Part shown: positions 1 to 5,661 of the stretch, piece by piece
Layout of the letters: every line of letters begins with the position of its first letter
Numbering within the stretch: the stretch's first letter is position 1
Origin: Chloroflexota bacterium
GTDB taxonomy: Bacteria; Chloroflexota; Limnocylindria; Limnocylindrales; CSP1-4
Direction of reading: 5' to 3'
Assembly (NCBI GenBank): GCA_005880805.1
Contig: VBFZ01000057.1
Coordinates: 581-7,652 of the forward strand
Length of the DNA stretch: 7,072 nucleotides
Notes under the pieces: generated by a model
The model's input: only the letters and a program-made list of their open reading frames with translations
Told to the model about the DNA's origin: nothing
Databases searched by the model: none
Position numbers and translations under genes: made by a program

Positions 1-1
1 G

Positions 2-724
2 CGAGCCGTCGAGCAGGGCCAGCAGCAGGTTGCCGGCGTCGCCACGTCGAGCATCCCGCCCGAAGTCGTGGCGGCCCCCACCCGCGCCGAGACGCACAAC
101 CTCGCGCCCACCCAGCCGGGGCTCATTACCTACTACGGTCCGGCAGTCCTGGCGCTGATCCTGCAGCACATGGCCGTCACCCTCGGTGCCCTCAGCCTCG
201 TCCGGGAGCGGTTGAGCGGCGTCGTCGAGATCTTTCGAGTCGCGCCCGTCAACGCGATCGAGATCCTGCTCGGGAAGATGCTCGCTGTGGCCATGCTCTC
301 GGCGCTGATCGCATCGACGCTGGTCGCGGTCCTGATCGGTGTCTTCAACGCCCCGTTCCTGGGCGACATGCGCCTGGTTGCGCTCACCATCGGGCTGATC
401 GTGTTCGCCTCGCTTGGCCTGGGGTTCCTGATCTCGGTGGTGTCCGACTCGGAGCGCCAGGCCGTCCAGCTCGCCCTCCTGCTCCTGATCGCGTCAGTGT
501 TCTTCTCGGGCTTCATCCTGGAGCTCGATCAGTTCGCCCCGCTCGTGAAGACCGGCGCAAATCTCCTGCCGGTCACCCACGGCATCGTGCTGCTCCAGGA
601 CCTCCTGTTACGCGGCACCTTCGAGGACTGGTGGCGCCTGCAGTTCCTCGCGGCCGAGGGGGTCATACTGCTTATCCTGTCGTGGCTCCTGCTGCGCCGA
701 GGCCTGTCAGCCCTTCGCGCATGA
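2..724 (+). CDS. ABC-2 type transporter permease, 5'-truncated by window edge
   Basis: The reading frame is open from the first bases, so the gene starts upstream and 240 residues are visible. The first GTG (68) is internal, because sequence before it continues the same extracytoplasmic segment. About five hydrophobic helices follow: near visible residues 42-66, 89-111, 124-146, 155-174 and 215-233. Between the first two lies the ABC-2 family signature, an ERLSG stretch followed by VEIFRVAPVNAIEILLGKML, the cytoplasmic loop thought to contact the ATPase. The part before the first visible helix fits the large extracytoplasmic loop that follows TM1 in long ABC-2 permeases. Family members pair with a separate ATPase to export drugs, lipids or polysaccharides; the substrate cannot be read here and the ATPase is probably upstream. 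The stop codon overlaps the ATG of a micro-ORF (ATGA at 721-724), suggesting translational coupling to the downstream gene. Confidence 0.88.
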   Translation, partial: RAVEQGQQQVAGVATSSIPPEVVAAPTRAETHNLAPTQPGLITYYGPAVLALILQHMAVTLGALSLVRERLSGVVEIFRVAPVNAIEILLGKMLAVAMLSALIASTLVAVLIGVFNAPFLGDMRLVALTIGLIVFASLGLGFLISVVSDSERQAVQLALLLLIASVFFSGFILELDQFAPLVKTGANLLPVTHGIVLLQDLLLRGTFEDWWRLQFLAAEGVILLILSWLLLRRGLSALRA

Positions 725-777
725 GCAGCGGAGAGGCGAGCCGGCAGGAGATCATGATCGAGTCGCGTCCGAGATGA
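721..777 (+). CDS. Possible 18-codon coupling micro-ORF
   Basis: The ATG at 721 overlaps the permease stop as ATGA. The frame reads MSSGEASRQEIMIESRPR and stops at 775-777, where TGA overlaps the next gene's ATG (774) as a second ATGA. A purine-rich GGAGAGG lies inside it at 730-736 and AGGAG at 746-750. The peptide is hydrophilic and matches nothing I recognise. It may be a device that carries ribosomes from the permease to the next gene rather than a functional peptide, or a chance frame in a 49-base gap. Confidence 0.22.
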   Translation: MSSGEASRQEIMIESRPR

Positions 778-1442
778 CCGCCCCGTCCGGGCTCTCGCGC
801 CGCGACCGGCGTCGGCTGGGCATGGGCCTGGTCGTCTACGGGGCCCTCGGGCTTCTGCTGCTCCTTCTGACCGCGTACCTCGTCGCGGGCTCGCTTGGCG
901 CGATCATCGATCTCGGTGCCACGATCGACCGCCAGCGCAGCGCCCTGATCGCATCGCTGGATGCCACGAGCGCGACGCTCGCGGATGTCGACCGGGCCAC
1001 CGCCAACGTGACCGACAACGTGCGGAGCGGGGCGTCGGCTGCGCGCGACGCCGCCTCTCTGACGACGGACCTCGCATCCGCGATGGACGAGCTTCAGGCG
1101 GCGAGCGGCGTGTCCTTCCTCGGCAACCGCCCGTTCGCCGCGCTCGGCGATCGCTTCGCGGAGGTGGGCACCCGGGCCCGGGCCGTCTCGACGAGTCTCG
1201 GGAACCTGGCAACGACGATGGACCGGGACATCGAGGCGATCGATTCCACGCGCGCCTCACTGACCGCCGCGAGGAACGAGGTCGCCAACCTTCGCGAGCT
1301 GCTTGGGGGCGGGACCCTCAGCGCTCAGCTGGGTGCGTTCGCACTCGCGCGGGTGATCGTCGTCGGGTTGCTCGTCTGGCTGGCGGTGCCGGCGGCGGTC
1401 AGTCTGGCCGCCGGCTGGCTGCTGCTTCGATCGGCGCGTTGA
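774..1442 (+). CDS. Two-helix membrane protein with helical extracytoplasmic domain, unknown function
   Basis: This 222-residue protein has a basic start (SRRDRRR, 8-14) and a strong membrane helix at about 17-38. A long Ala/Thr/Ser/Asp-rich, mostly helical middle (about 45-178) resembles the sensory or spacer region of methyl-accepting and HAMP-type proteins. A second membrane helix lies at about 189-217, ending in RSAR. There is no cysteine and no catalytic motif. By the positive-inside rule both termini are cytoplasmic and the middle is outside. It lies 49 bases after the ABC-2 permease and appears coupled to it through the micro-ORF, so an accessory role in that exporter is the best inference. 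ATG 774 is chosen because no in-frame start lies closer upstream; the ribosome site is weak, which fits coupling. Its 3' end overlaps the convergent glycosyltransferase gene by 44 bases. Confidence 0.72.
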   Translation: MTAPSGLSRRDRRRLGMGLVVYGALGLLLLLLTAYLVAGSLGAIIDLGATIDRQRSALIASLDATSATLADVDRATANVTDNVRSGASAARDAASLTTDLASAMDELQAASGVSFLGNRPFAALGDRFAEVGTRARAVSTSLGNLATTMDRDIEAIDSTRASLTAARNEVANLRELLGGGTLSAQLGAFALARVIVVGLLVWLAVPAAVSLAAGWLLLRSAR

Positions 1443-2613
1443 TTGTCCGGAGCGCCGGCTGCCTGGCCTCCGACTCCGGGCCGTCGGTGGCACTCGCGGC
1501 CGCCCATCGATCGCGTGCCGCGCTCGCCGCAAGTCGCGGCTCGACCCCTCGTCCCATGTGGTCGAGCATCGCACGGTAGACCGCCAGGTAGTCGTTCGTC
1601 ATCCGCTCGGCTGAAAAGCGCTCGAGAACGCTGGCGCGAATAGCCTGGCGGTCGAGGCGATCGAGACGCCCGACGCTGAAGGCCATGGCCTGCGAATCAT
1701 CGGCAAGGAAGCCGTCGACCCCGTCGCGCAGGATCTCGGGCAGGCCTCCGGCCCGGCGGGCGATGACCGGCGTGCCGCATGCCAGTGACTCGATTGCGAC
1801 CAGCCCGAAAGGCTCCGGCCACGAGCCCGGCATCAGGCTGGCGGCGCTCTCGGCGAACAGGCGATCGCGGTCGTGGGGACCGACCTCGCCGAGGAACTCG
1901 ACGTTCGAGCCGGCGGCCTTGAGCGCCGGCATGAACACGTTCTCGTAGTACGCCCGCTCGTCAGGCCGCGGCCCGATCTTTGCCGCGATCCGCAGCTTCC
2001 GCCCGGCCAGGCGAGCGACCTCGATGGCATCCACCACGCCCTTCTCGGGCGCGATGCGACCCACGAAGCAGAGCTCCTCGCCTGCGCGCCGCTCGAACGG
2101 GGCGTCGGCCAGGTTCAGCCCGTTGTGGACGACAGCCTCCCACGGGACCTCGGGACACAGGTGCGCCTGCGCGCGGCTGATGGCCACCAGCCCGCGCGGG
2201 GCGTCCTCGAACAGGCGTCCGGCGAACGGGAAATCGATCCGGCCGTGGAAGGTGTTGATGACGGGAGTCGGACTGACGTGGGCGAGCAGGATGCCCGGCC
2301 AGTCGAGGTGCGCGTGGATCAGGTCGAACTCGTCCGCGCGATGCAGGACGTCGAGGATCGTGCTGTAGAAATAGGGCGACGCATCTCCGCCGAAGCCCGT
2401 CGGGCGGAGCGCCTCGCCGACGGTGGCGATCAGTTGCCCGTTGGCCGGCGGCTCCGAATCCCCGCTCGCGAACAGCGTCACATTATGCCCGCGACGATCC
2501 AGTTCGAGGACCAGCTCGTGGACGATGCGCTCAGTGCCCCCGTACGCCCGAGGCGGTACTCGCTCGAGTGGCGGAGCCACCAGAGCGATACGGAGCGCTC
2601 CGGAGTAGGGCAT
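1399..2613 (-). CDS. GT4 family glycosyltransferase (GT-B fold)
   Basis: This 404-residue protein probably transfers a sugar from a nucleotide-sugar donor at the cytoplasmic membrane face; donor and acceptor are not readable. Family landmarks appear in order: a Rossmann start RIALVAPP (8-15), the glycine loop AYGGTE (23-28), HAHLDWPG (100-107), NTFHGRIDFP (120-129), a start of the C-terminal half at VHNGLNL (162-168), FVGRIAPEKG (183-192), and the E-x7-E donor motif in EPFGLVAIESLACGTPVI (267-284), with glutamates 267 and 275. The AYGGTE type is common in bacterial GT4 enzymes annotated as mannosyl- or glucosyltransferases. An upstream in-frame ATG (2649) would add 12 residues, but ATG 2613 has GAGGAAGGA about 7 bases ahead, so I use it. 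Residues after about 355 form an Ala-rich, low-complexity tail outside the fold, part of it encoded opposite the neighbouring gene's end. It is monocistronic as far as seen, with a promoter candidate about 110 bases upstream. Confidence 0.93.
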   Translation of the reverse strand: MPYSGALRIALVAPPLERVPPRAYGGTERIVHELVLELDRRGHNVTLFASGDSEPPANGQLIATVGEALRPTGFGGDASPYFYSTILDVLHRADEFDLIHAHLDWPGILLAHVSPTPVINTFHGRIDFPFAGRLFEDAPRGLVAISRAQAHLCPEVPWEAVVHNGLNLADAPFERRAGEELCFVGRIAPEKGVVDAIEVARLAGRKLRIAAKIGPRPDERAYYENVFMPALKAAGSNVEFLGEVGPHDRDRLFAESAASLMPGSWPEPFGLVAIESLACGTPVIARRAGGLPEILRDGVDGFLADDSQAMAFSVGRLDRLDRQAIRASVLERFSAERMTNDYLAVYRAMLDHMGRGVEPRLAASAARDRWAAASATDGPESEARQPALRTINAPIEAAASRRPD

Positions 2614-2938
2614 GTTCCGTCCTTCCTCAACCGGGCGACCGGTGGACACAGCTTACCGTGACGGGCGGATTCGGACGAGGGCCCGATTTGTTGCCGGTCA
2701 TGGTCGGCAGTGCGGACCGGGGATTACAAATCCGCAACATCGACGTTGCAATCGAACGACGCGTGCGGTCGCCTTGACCTGTGGGAGTTGCAACGCCCCT
2801 GCAAGACGGAACGAAGGGGCGCTCGCGCGCCGGCCCATGGCCGCGACGGCAGACTGCAGCCCGTGACTTCCTGAGTCATTGGCGAGCGGCAAGCCCTGCC
2901 GCAGCCTTGTTGGAACCCGCAGAAGAGTGGAATTGGCA
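2614..2938. other. 325-base intergenic region between divergent genes
   Basis: I find no convincing gene here. It holds a candidate - strand promoter for the glycosyltransferase (2723-2751), a GGATT-ACA-AATCC inverted repeat (2721-2733) over its -10, the TTGCAA palindrome twice (2746-2751 and, within GTTGCAAC, 2787-2794), and an inverted repeat CGCCCCT/AGGGGCG (2794-2800 and 2815-2821) with a 14-base loop. TGACT/AGTCA arms lie at 2864-2878. No clear + strand promoter for the small downstream gene is visible. Confidence 0.5.
2723..2751 (-). promoter_or_regulatory. Candidate sigma-70 type promoter for the GT4 gene
   Basis: Read on the - strand, TTGCAA (2751-2746) matches the -35 consensus at four of six bases. 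After exactly 17 bases comes TGTAAT (2728-2723), five of six for the -10. Transcription would start near 2716, leaving a leader of about 100 bases before ATG 2613. The -10 lies inside a GGATT-ACA-AATCC inverted repeat that could be an operator. The call rests on spacing and consensus only. Confidence 0.4.
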
Positions 2939-2959
2939 ATGACCGATCCCTAGCTGGGC

Positions 2960-3145
2960 GTGATCCTGGGGGTCATCATCCTGCTGGTGATCCTCGCCCT
3001 GATCTGGTGGTTCAGTCTCGGCCCAGGCGTCGCACCGAGCCAGGGTCCGAGCACGACGACGCAACCGGGCGCGAGCACCCAGGTCATTCCGAGTTCGGCA
3101 CCCAGTTCGGCACCGAGCTCGCAACCGTCGCCGTCGCCTTCCTGA
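2960..3145 (+). CDS. Small membrane-anchored Ser/Pro-rich protein, possibly with interrupted 5' end
   Basis: From GTG 2960 the frame gives 61 residues: one strong hydrophobic helix at about 2-20 (rich in I, L and V, ending in WWF), then a low-complexity tail of Ser, Pro, Thr, Ala and Gln. This looks like a membrane anchor with a flexible outside tail. There is no good ribosome site for GTG 2960. The same frame continues upstream through ATG 2939 (ATG ACC GAT CCC TAG CTG GGC GTG), so a natural-looking start MTDP is cut off by a TAG at 2951-2953. Either the gene starts at the weak GTG, or it has decayed by a point mutation, or there is a sequencing error. A hairpin terminator lies 24 bases after the stop, which supports a transcribed unit. 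I do not recognise the family. Confidence 0.5.
   Translation: MILGVIILLVILALIWWFSLGPGVAPSQGPSTTTQPGASTQVIPSSAPSSAPSSQPSPSPS
3089..3124 (+). repeat. Three degenerate 12-base tandem units encoding PSSA-type repeats
   Basis: In-frame units CCGAGTTCGGCA, CCCAGTTCGGCA and CCGAGCTCGCAA follow one another and encode PSSA, PSSA and PSSQ in the tail of the small membrane protein. A fourth, more divergent Pro/Ser stretch follows. Slippage at such repeats would change tail length without shifting the frame. Confidence 0.7.
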
Positions 3146-3169
3146 GCGACGACACGGATAGCTGATTGA

Positions 3170-3208
3170 GGCCGCTTCGGATGTTTGCCATCCGTGGCGG
3201 CCGCCTTT
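3170..3208 (+). terminator. Rho-independent-type hairpin after the small membrane protein
   Basis: The arms GGCCGC (3170-3175) and GCGGCC (3197-3202) pair perfectly, and so do inner arms CGGATG (3178-3183) and CATCCG (3189-3194). A 2x2 mismatch separates them and the loop is five bases. GCCTTTAT follows, so the T-run is short but present. The position, 24 bases after the stop at 3145 and before the response regulator leader, fits a terminator. Confidence 0.65.
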
Positions 3209-3287
3209 ATCCGTCACCCGCCGAACTCGGTCTCGCCTCGGTGGAGCGATCCAGGCAAAGTAGCGGGTGATCACTGGAGGTGTGGCT

Positions 3288-4094
3288 GTGAGTACGCAAC
3301 CCTTGATCCTCGTCGCGGACGATGAGCCGCGCATCACGAAGCTCGTCTCAATCGCCCTGAGCGAAGAGGGCTTCCGGGTCGTGACCGCAAACGGGGGCGA
3401 GGACGCGCTGGTCAAGGCCGAGGAAGTCCGGCCAGACGTCGTCCTCCTCGACATCGTGATGCCCGACCTCGACGGGATCGAGGTCATGCGCCAGCTTCGG
3501 GAACGCCGGCCCGTGCCGGTCATCCTCCTCACGGCGAAGGGCTCGACCGCCGACAAAGCAAAGGGCCTGGACCTCGGCGCGGACGACTACGTCGCCAAGC
3601 CGTTCCATCCGGACGAGCTGGCCGCTCGTGTTCGTGCCGTGATCCGCCGCACGTCGGGCGCGACGCCGGGCCAGGGGATCGTGGCCTTCGACGACGTGGA
3701 GATCGACCTCGAGCGGCGGATGGTGACCCGTGGTGGAGAGCTGGTACAGCTGTCGCGCACCGAATGGCTGCTGCTCCAGCACCTCGCGGCCAACGCCGGC
3801 AAGGTCGTCCTGCATACAGAACTGCTCACCAAGGTCTGGGGTCCCGAGTACCGGGACGATCTGCAGTACCTGCGCGTCTGGGTGAGCCGCGTGCGTCGGA
3901 AGCTGGGCGCGAAGCCGGGCGAGCCCGGGCGCATCAAGACGTTCCAGGGCATCGGCTACCTGTTGGACGTCGATAGGGATGGCTCGTCGGTCGCGGATGC
4001 CGCTGCCGATGTCTCGATCGCGAGCGGCCAGAACGGTGCCTCTCGCGACGACCTCGCCCAGACGGAGCCGAGCACGGCCAGCGCGATCGGCTGA
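3288..4094 (+). CDS. OmpR/PhoB-family response regulator, KdpE-like
   Basis: This 268-residue cytoplasmic regulator should be phosphorylated on aspartate by a histidine kinase and then bind promoter DNA. The receiver domain (about 6-120) shows the acidic pair D11/D12, the phospho-acceptor D55 in VVLLD, T82 and the conserved K104 in VAKPF. A short linker leads to a winged-helix effector domain (about 130-229) with LSRTEWLLLQHLAANAGKVV, TKVWG, the recognition-helix region YLRVWVSRVRRKL, and the closing GIGYLL wing. These are nearest in style to KdpE, but no kdp genes are seen, so no symbol is given. Residues 231-268 are an unusual Ala/Ser/Asp-rich tail beyond the normal end. GTG 3288 is chosen over GTG 3267 and 3282 because GGAGG (3276-3280) lies 7 bases before it. 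No kinase gene adjoins it, so it is an orphan within this window. A hairpin terminator follows. Confidence 0.94.
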   Translation: MSTQPLILVADDEPRITKLVSIALSEEGFRVVTANGGEDALVKAEEVRPDVVLLDIVMPDLDGIEVMRQLRERRPVPVILLTAKGSTADKAKGLDLGADDYVAKPFHPDELAARVRAVIRRTSGATPGQGIVAFDDVEIDLERRMVTRGGELVQLSRTEWLLLQHLAANAGKVVLHTELLTKVWGPEYRDDLQYLRVWVSRVRRKLGAKPGEPGRIKTFQGIGYLLDVDRDGSSVADAAADVSIASGQNGASRDDLAQTEPSTASAIG

Positions 4095-4135
4095 CCAGCC
4101 CGCGTCTCCGGGCCGAGGCGCCTGGTACATCAAGA

Positions 4136-4160
4136 AAGCGGGTCCGCTTCGGACCCGCTT
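4136..4160. terminator. Strong hairpin terminator, probably bidirectional
   Basis: The arms 4136-4146 (AAGCGGGTCCG) and 4150-4160 are perfect 11-bp complements with a three-base loop. On the + strand TCTCGATTCTC follows, a poor T-tract. On the - strand the stem is followed by TCTTG after its closing TT, a better tract. It sits 41 bases after the response regulator stop and 91 bases beyond the end of the convergent zinc-ribbon gene, so it can serve both. Confidence 0.75.
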
Positions 4161-4251
4161 CTCGATTCTCGACGGGGCGACCCTGTCAGAGCATTCAGTC
4201 CAGGCTGCTCCCAGTCAGTCGCTGCTCCCGGTAATCCCGGCTTGCTATCAG

Positions 4252-4488
4252 TCAGCCTTTGAAGCAGGGCACGTCCTCGTCATGGGCTCGTCCGCAACGC
4301 GGGCAGGCGAACTGGCCTGCCAGTCGATCGGATACGTCGCGGGCCTTGCGCACCTGCTCGGCGCGCAGGCGCTCCTCGCGGCAATGCACGCATTGGCTGC
4401 AGGTCCCGACGGGCAGGGCGGCCATGAGGCCGCCCAGGACCAGGAGCGAGAGGCCCATCCATCCGGTGAAGGTTCCTGGATCGATCAT
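4252..4488 (-). CDS. Small one-helix membrane protein with zinc-ribbon-like cysteines
   Basis: This 78-residue protein has a membrane helix at about 10-28 right after a short start. A Cys cluster C30, C33, C36 (CSQCVHC) follows, then a charged helix (37-56) and a second pair C62, C65 (CPRCG) with H69 and C75. Two CxxC knuckles about 26 residues apart are typical of a zinc ribbon, here held at the membrane surface. I do not recognise a named family. GGGGGGAA lies 6 bases before ATG 4488. It follows the YggT gene by 36 bases on the same strand, so the two are probably co-transcribed, and the hairpin at 4136-4160 lies beyond its end. A redox or metal role is possible but is inference. Confidence 0.72.
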   Translation of the reverse strand: MIDPGTFTGWMGLSLLVLGGLMAALPVGTCSQCVHCREERLRAEQVRKARDVSDRLAGQFACPRCGRAHDEDVPCFKG

Positions 4489-4524
4489 GGTGCGTTCCCC
4501 CCAATCAACTTCGCGACTGACCGA

Positions 4525-4974
4525 TCAGGCAACCACATGCTCATTGCGTGAGCCGAGCCGGATGACAGCCAGAACGAGCATCTCGATGAGCGTCCAACCG
4601 ATCAGCGCGACCACGGCCGCCACGTCGAGGACGGAGCCGGAGTGGGCGCTGACGCGATCGAGCCGGAACATGCCTCGGAACGGTTCGACCAGTGGCTCCG
4701 AGATCGCGAGGATCGCGTTGACGAGGCCGTTGTCGCGATTCGCAACGAGCAGCAGAAACACGATCCGGAGCACGATCACGGCCTGGATCAGGCCGAATAC
4801 CAGCCCGACCACGCGATACAGCACGGTCATCGCTGAAGGACCCGAATCGACGTGCTCACGCTCGACGACGGTATCGCTTTCGACGGGCTGTTCGACGACA
4901 GTGGCGCGGCGCGGCGCGACCGGTCGTTCGGTCGTCGTCTCGTGCGTCGTGATCCGCTCGTAATCGTCAACCAT
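4525..4974 (-). CDS. YggT/YlmG-family membrane protein with extended hydrophilic N-terminus
   Basis: Residues about 50-140 match the plan of the YggT family: a first membrane helix (about 50-78), a loop with the family's EPLVEPFR motif (93-100), then SVLDVAAVVALIGW leading into a second helix (about 115-139). Family members are short inner-membrane proteins linked to division, envelope or plastid complex assembly in different lineages, without a settled biochemical activity. The first 48 residues are a Thr/Val/Glu-rich hydrophilic segment that most family members lack. An internal ATG (4830) would give the short standard form, but GAGGAGG sits 6 bases before ATG 4974, so I take the long form. 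It heads a likely two-gene unit with the zinc-ribbon protein. Confidence 0.85.
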   Translation of the reverse strand: MVDDYERITTHETTTERPVAPRRATVVEQPVESDTVVEREHVDSGPSAMTVLYRVVGLVFGLIQAVIVLRIVFLLLVANRDNGLVNAILAISEPLVEPFRGMFRLDRVSAHSGSVLDVAAVVALIGWTLIEMLVLAVIRLGSRNEHVVA

Positions 4975-5106
4975 GTTCGGCCTCCTCGATGCGAGGCGGC
5001 TGCCGACCGCCCTGGATCGGCGATCGATCCCGTCGCCGGCATATGCCTCTCCAGAAGATTTCAGCTGACTGGGTCCGCTCGCCTCAGTGGAGGGATCGGC
5101 CGCGCT

Positions 5107-5125
5107 ACAGGCGGCTTGCGCCTGT
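5107..5125. repeat. Short hairpin downstream of the 55-aa gene
   Basis: ACAGGCG (5107-5113) and CGCCTGT (5119-5125) are perfect 7-bp arms around a five-base loop, 54 bases past the stop of the 55-aa gene on the - strand. No T-run follows on either strand, so it is only a weak terminator candidate. The rest of 4975-5178 shows nothing clear. Confidence 0.35.
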
Positions 5126-5178
5126 CGCCTGGCCAGCGCCGAGGGTGGGAGCGGGCCCGGCGCTGCGGTGCCGGTCGA

Positions 5179-5346
5179 TCAGACGCGGATCACGCCAAGT
5201 AGCCAGAGGATCAACAGCAGGAGGATCAGGGCTCCAACGATCCCCAGGCCGCCCCCGTAGTACCCGCCGTATGCCCGGCGCCGGTAGCCCAGCCCGCCGA
5301 ACAGCAGGAACAGGACCACCAGGATGATGATCAGCGACAGCAGCAT
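5179..5346 (-). CDS. 55-aa two-helix Gly/Tyr-loop membrane protein
   Basis: The frame encodes a hydrophobic helix at about 2-17 (MLLSLIIILVVLFLLF), a loop of Gly, Tyr and Arg (GGLGYRRRAYGGYYGGG, 17-33), and a second helix at about 34-53 ending in GVIRV. Both halves are almost pure Leu, Ile and Val. AAGGAG (5354-5359 on the + coordinates) lies exactly 7 bases before ATG 5346, which makes this very likely a real gene despite its size. The layout resembles small DUF3309-type proteins (helix, Gly/Tyr-rich turn, helix ending in an Arg-Ile pair), but I would not assign it firmly. A 6-bp hairpin (5366-5381) lies just ahead of the ribosome site. The function of such proteins is unknown. Confidence 0.8.
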   Translation of the reverse strand: MLLSLIIILVVLFLLFGGLGYRRRAYGGYYGGGLGIVGALILLLLILWLLGVIRV

Positions 5347-5504
5347 GCGTCAGCTCCTTGTTCCGCGCGCCTCGTGGCGCGGCTCAGGGGGCCAAAGTGG
5401 AGTTTCGGCCCGGTGGGACGCGAGGGCCCCGGCTGAAAACCCGTTGCGCATCGGTTGCAAGTGCCGATCCGTTTGCAGCCGCGACGCTCCAGTCGAGGCG
5501 CCTT

Positions 5505-5533
5505 CTTGCCATTTACCCACCGTATGGGTGGTA
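5505..5533 (+). repeat. Composite palindromic element, copy 1
   Basis: CTTGCCAT (5505-5512) is followed after two bases by ACCCACCGTATGGGTGGT, in which CCACC and GGTGG form a 5-bp inverted repeat around GTATG. The same composite occurs in opposite orientation at 5662-5685. It may be an operator, a dispersed palindromic repeat, or part of an RNA structure. Confidence 0.6.
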
Positions 5534-5661
5534 GGCGAGGTACGGGGCCCTGCGCTCGTCTTCCGGAGGCAGATTCCATCCCGGCGTGAACGTGGCTGGA
5601 GATGAAATCTCGCGGGGCGCCGGGCGGCTTCCGGCGGCGAGGCGTTGAAGCGGTCCTGACA

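Noticed and set aside
1257..1574. A 105-codon Arg/Pro-rich frame on the - strand across the convergent gene ends
   Set aside because: It is out of frame with both real genes in this part, is strongly biased to Arg, Pro, Ser and Gln, and has no start signal.
1873..2661. A 262-codon open frame on the + strand opposite the glycosyltransferase
   Set aside because: It is the antisense shadow of the GT4 gene, whose ordered family motifs are unmistakable. The + frame encodes an Arg/Asp/Pro-rich sequence without domains and has no proper ribosome site.
3348..4133. A 261-codon open frame on the - strand across the response regulator
   Set aside because: It lies antisense to a complete response regulator with all receiver residues; long shadow frames are expected in GC-rich codon usage.
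4205..4229. CTGCTCCC repeated at 4205-4212 and 4222-4229 with nearby AGTC repeats
   Set aside because: Only eight bases match exactly over two copies, downstream of two convergent genes. This is too little to separate from chance.
4259..4963. A 234-codon Ser/Arg/Thr-rich frame on the + strand
   Set aside because: It covers both the zinc-ribbon and YggT genes in antisense. Its composition is typical of shadow frames and no motif is visible.
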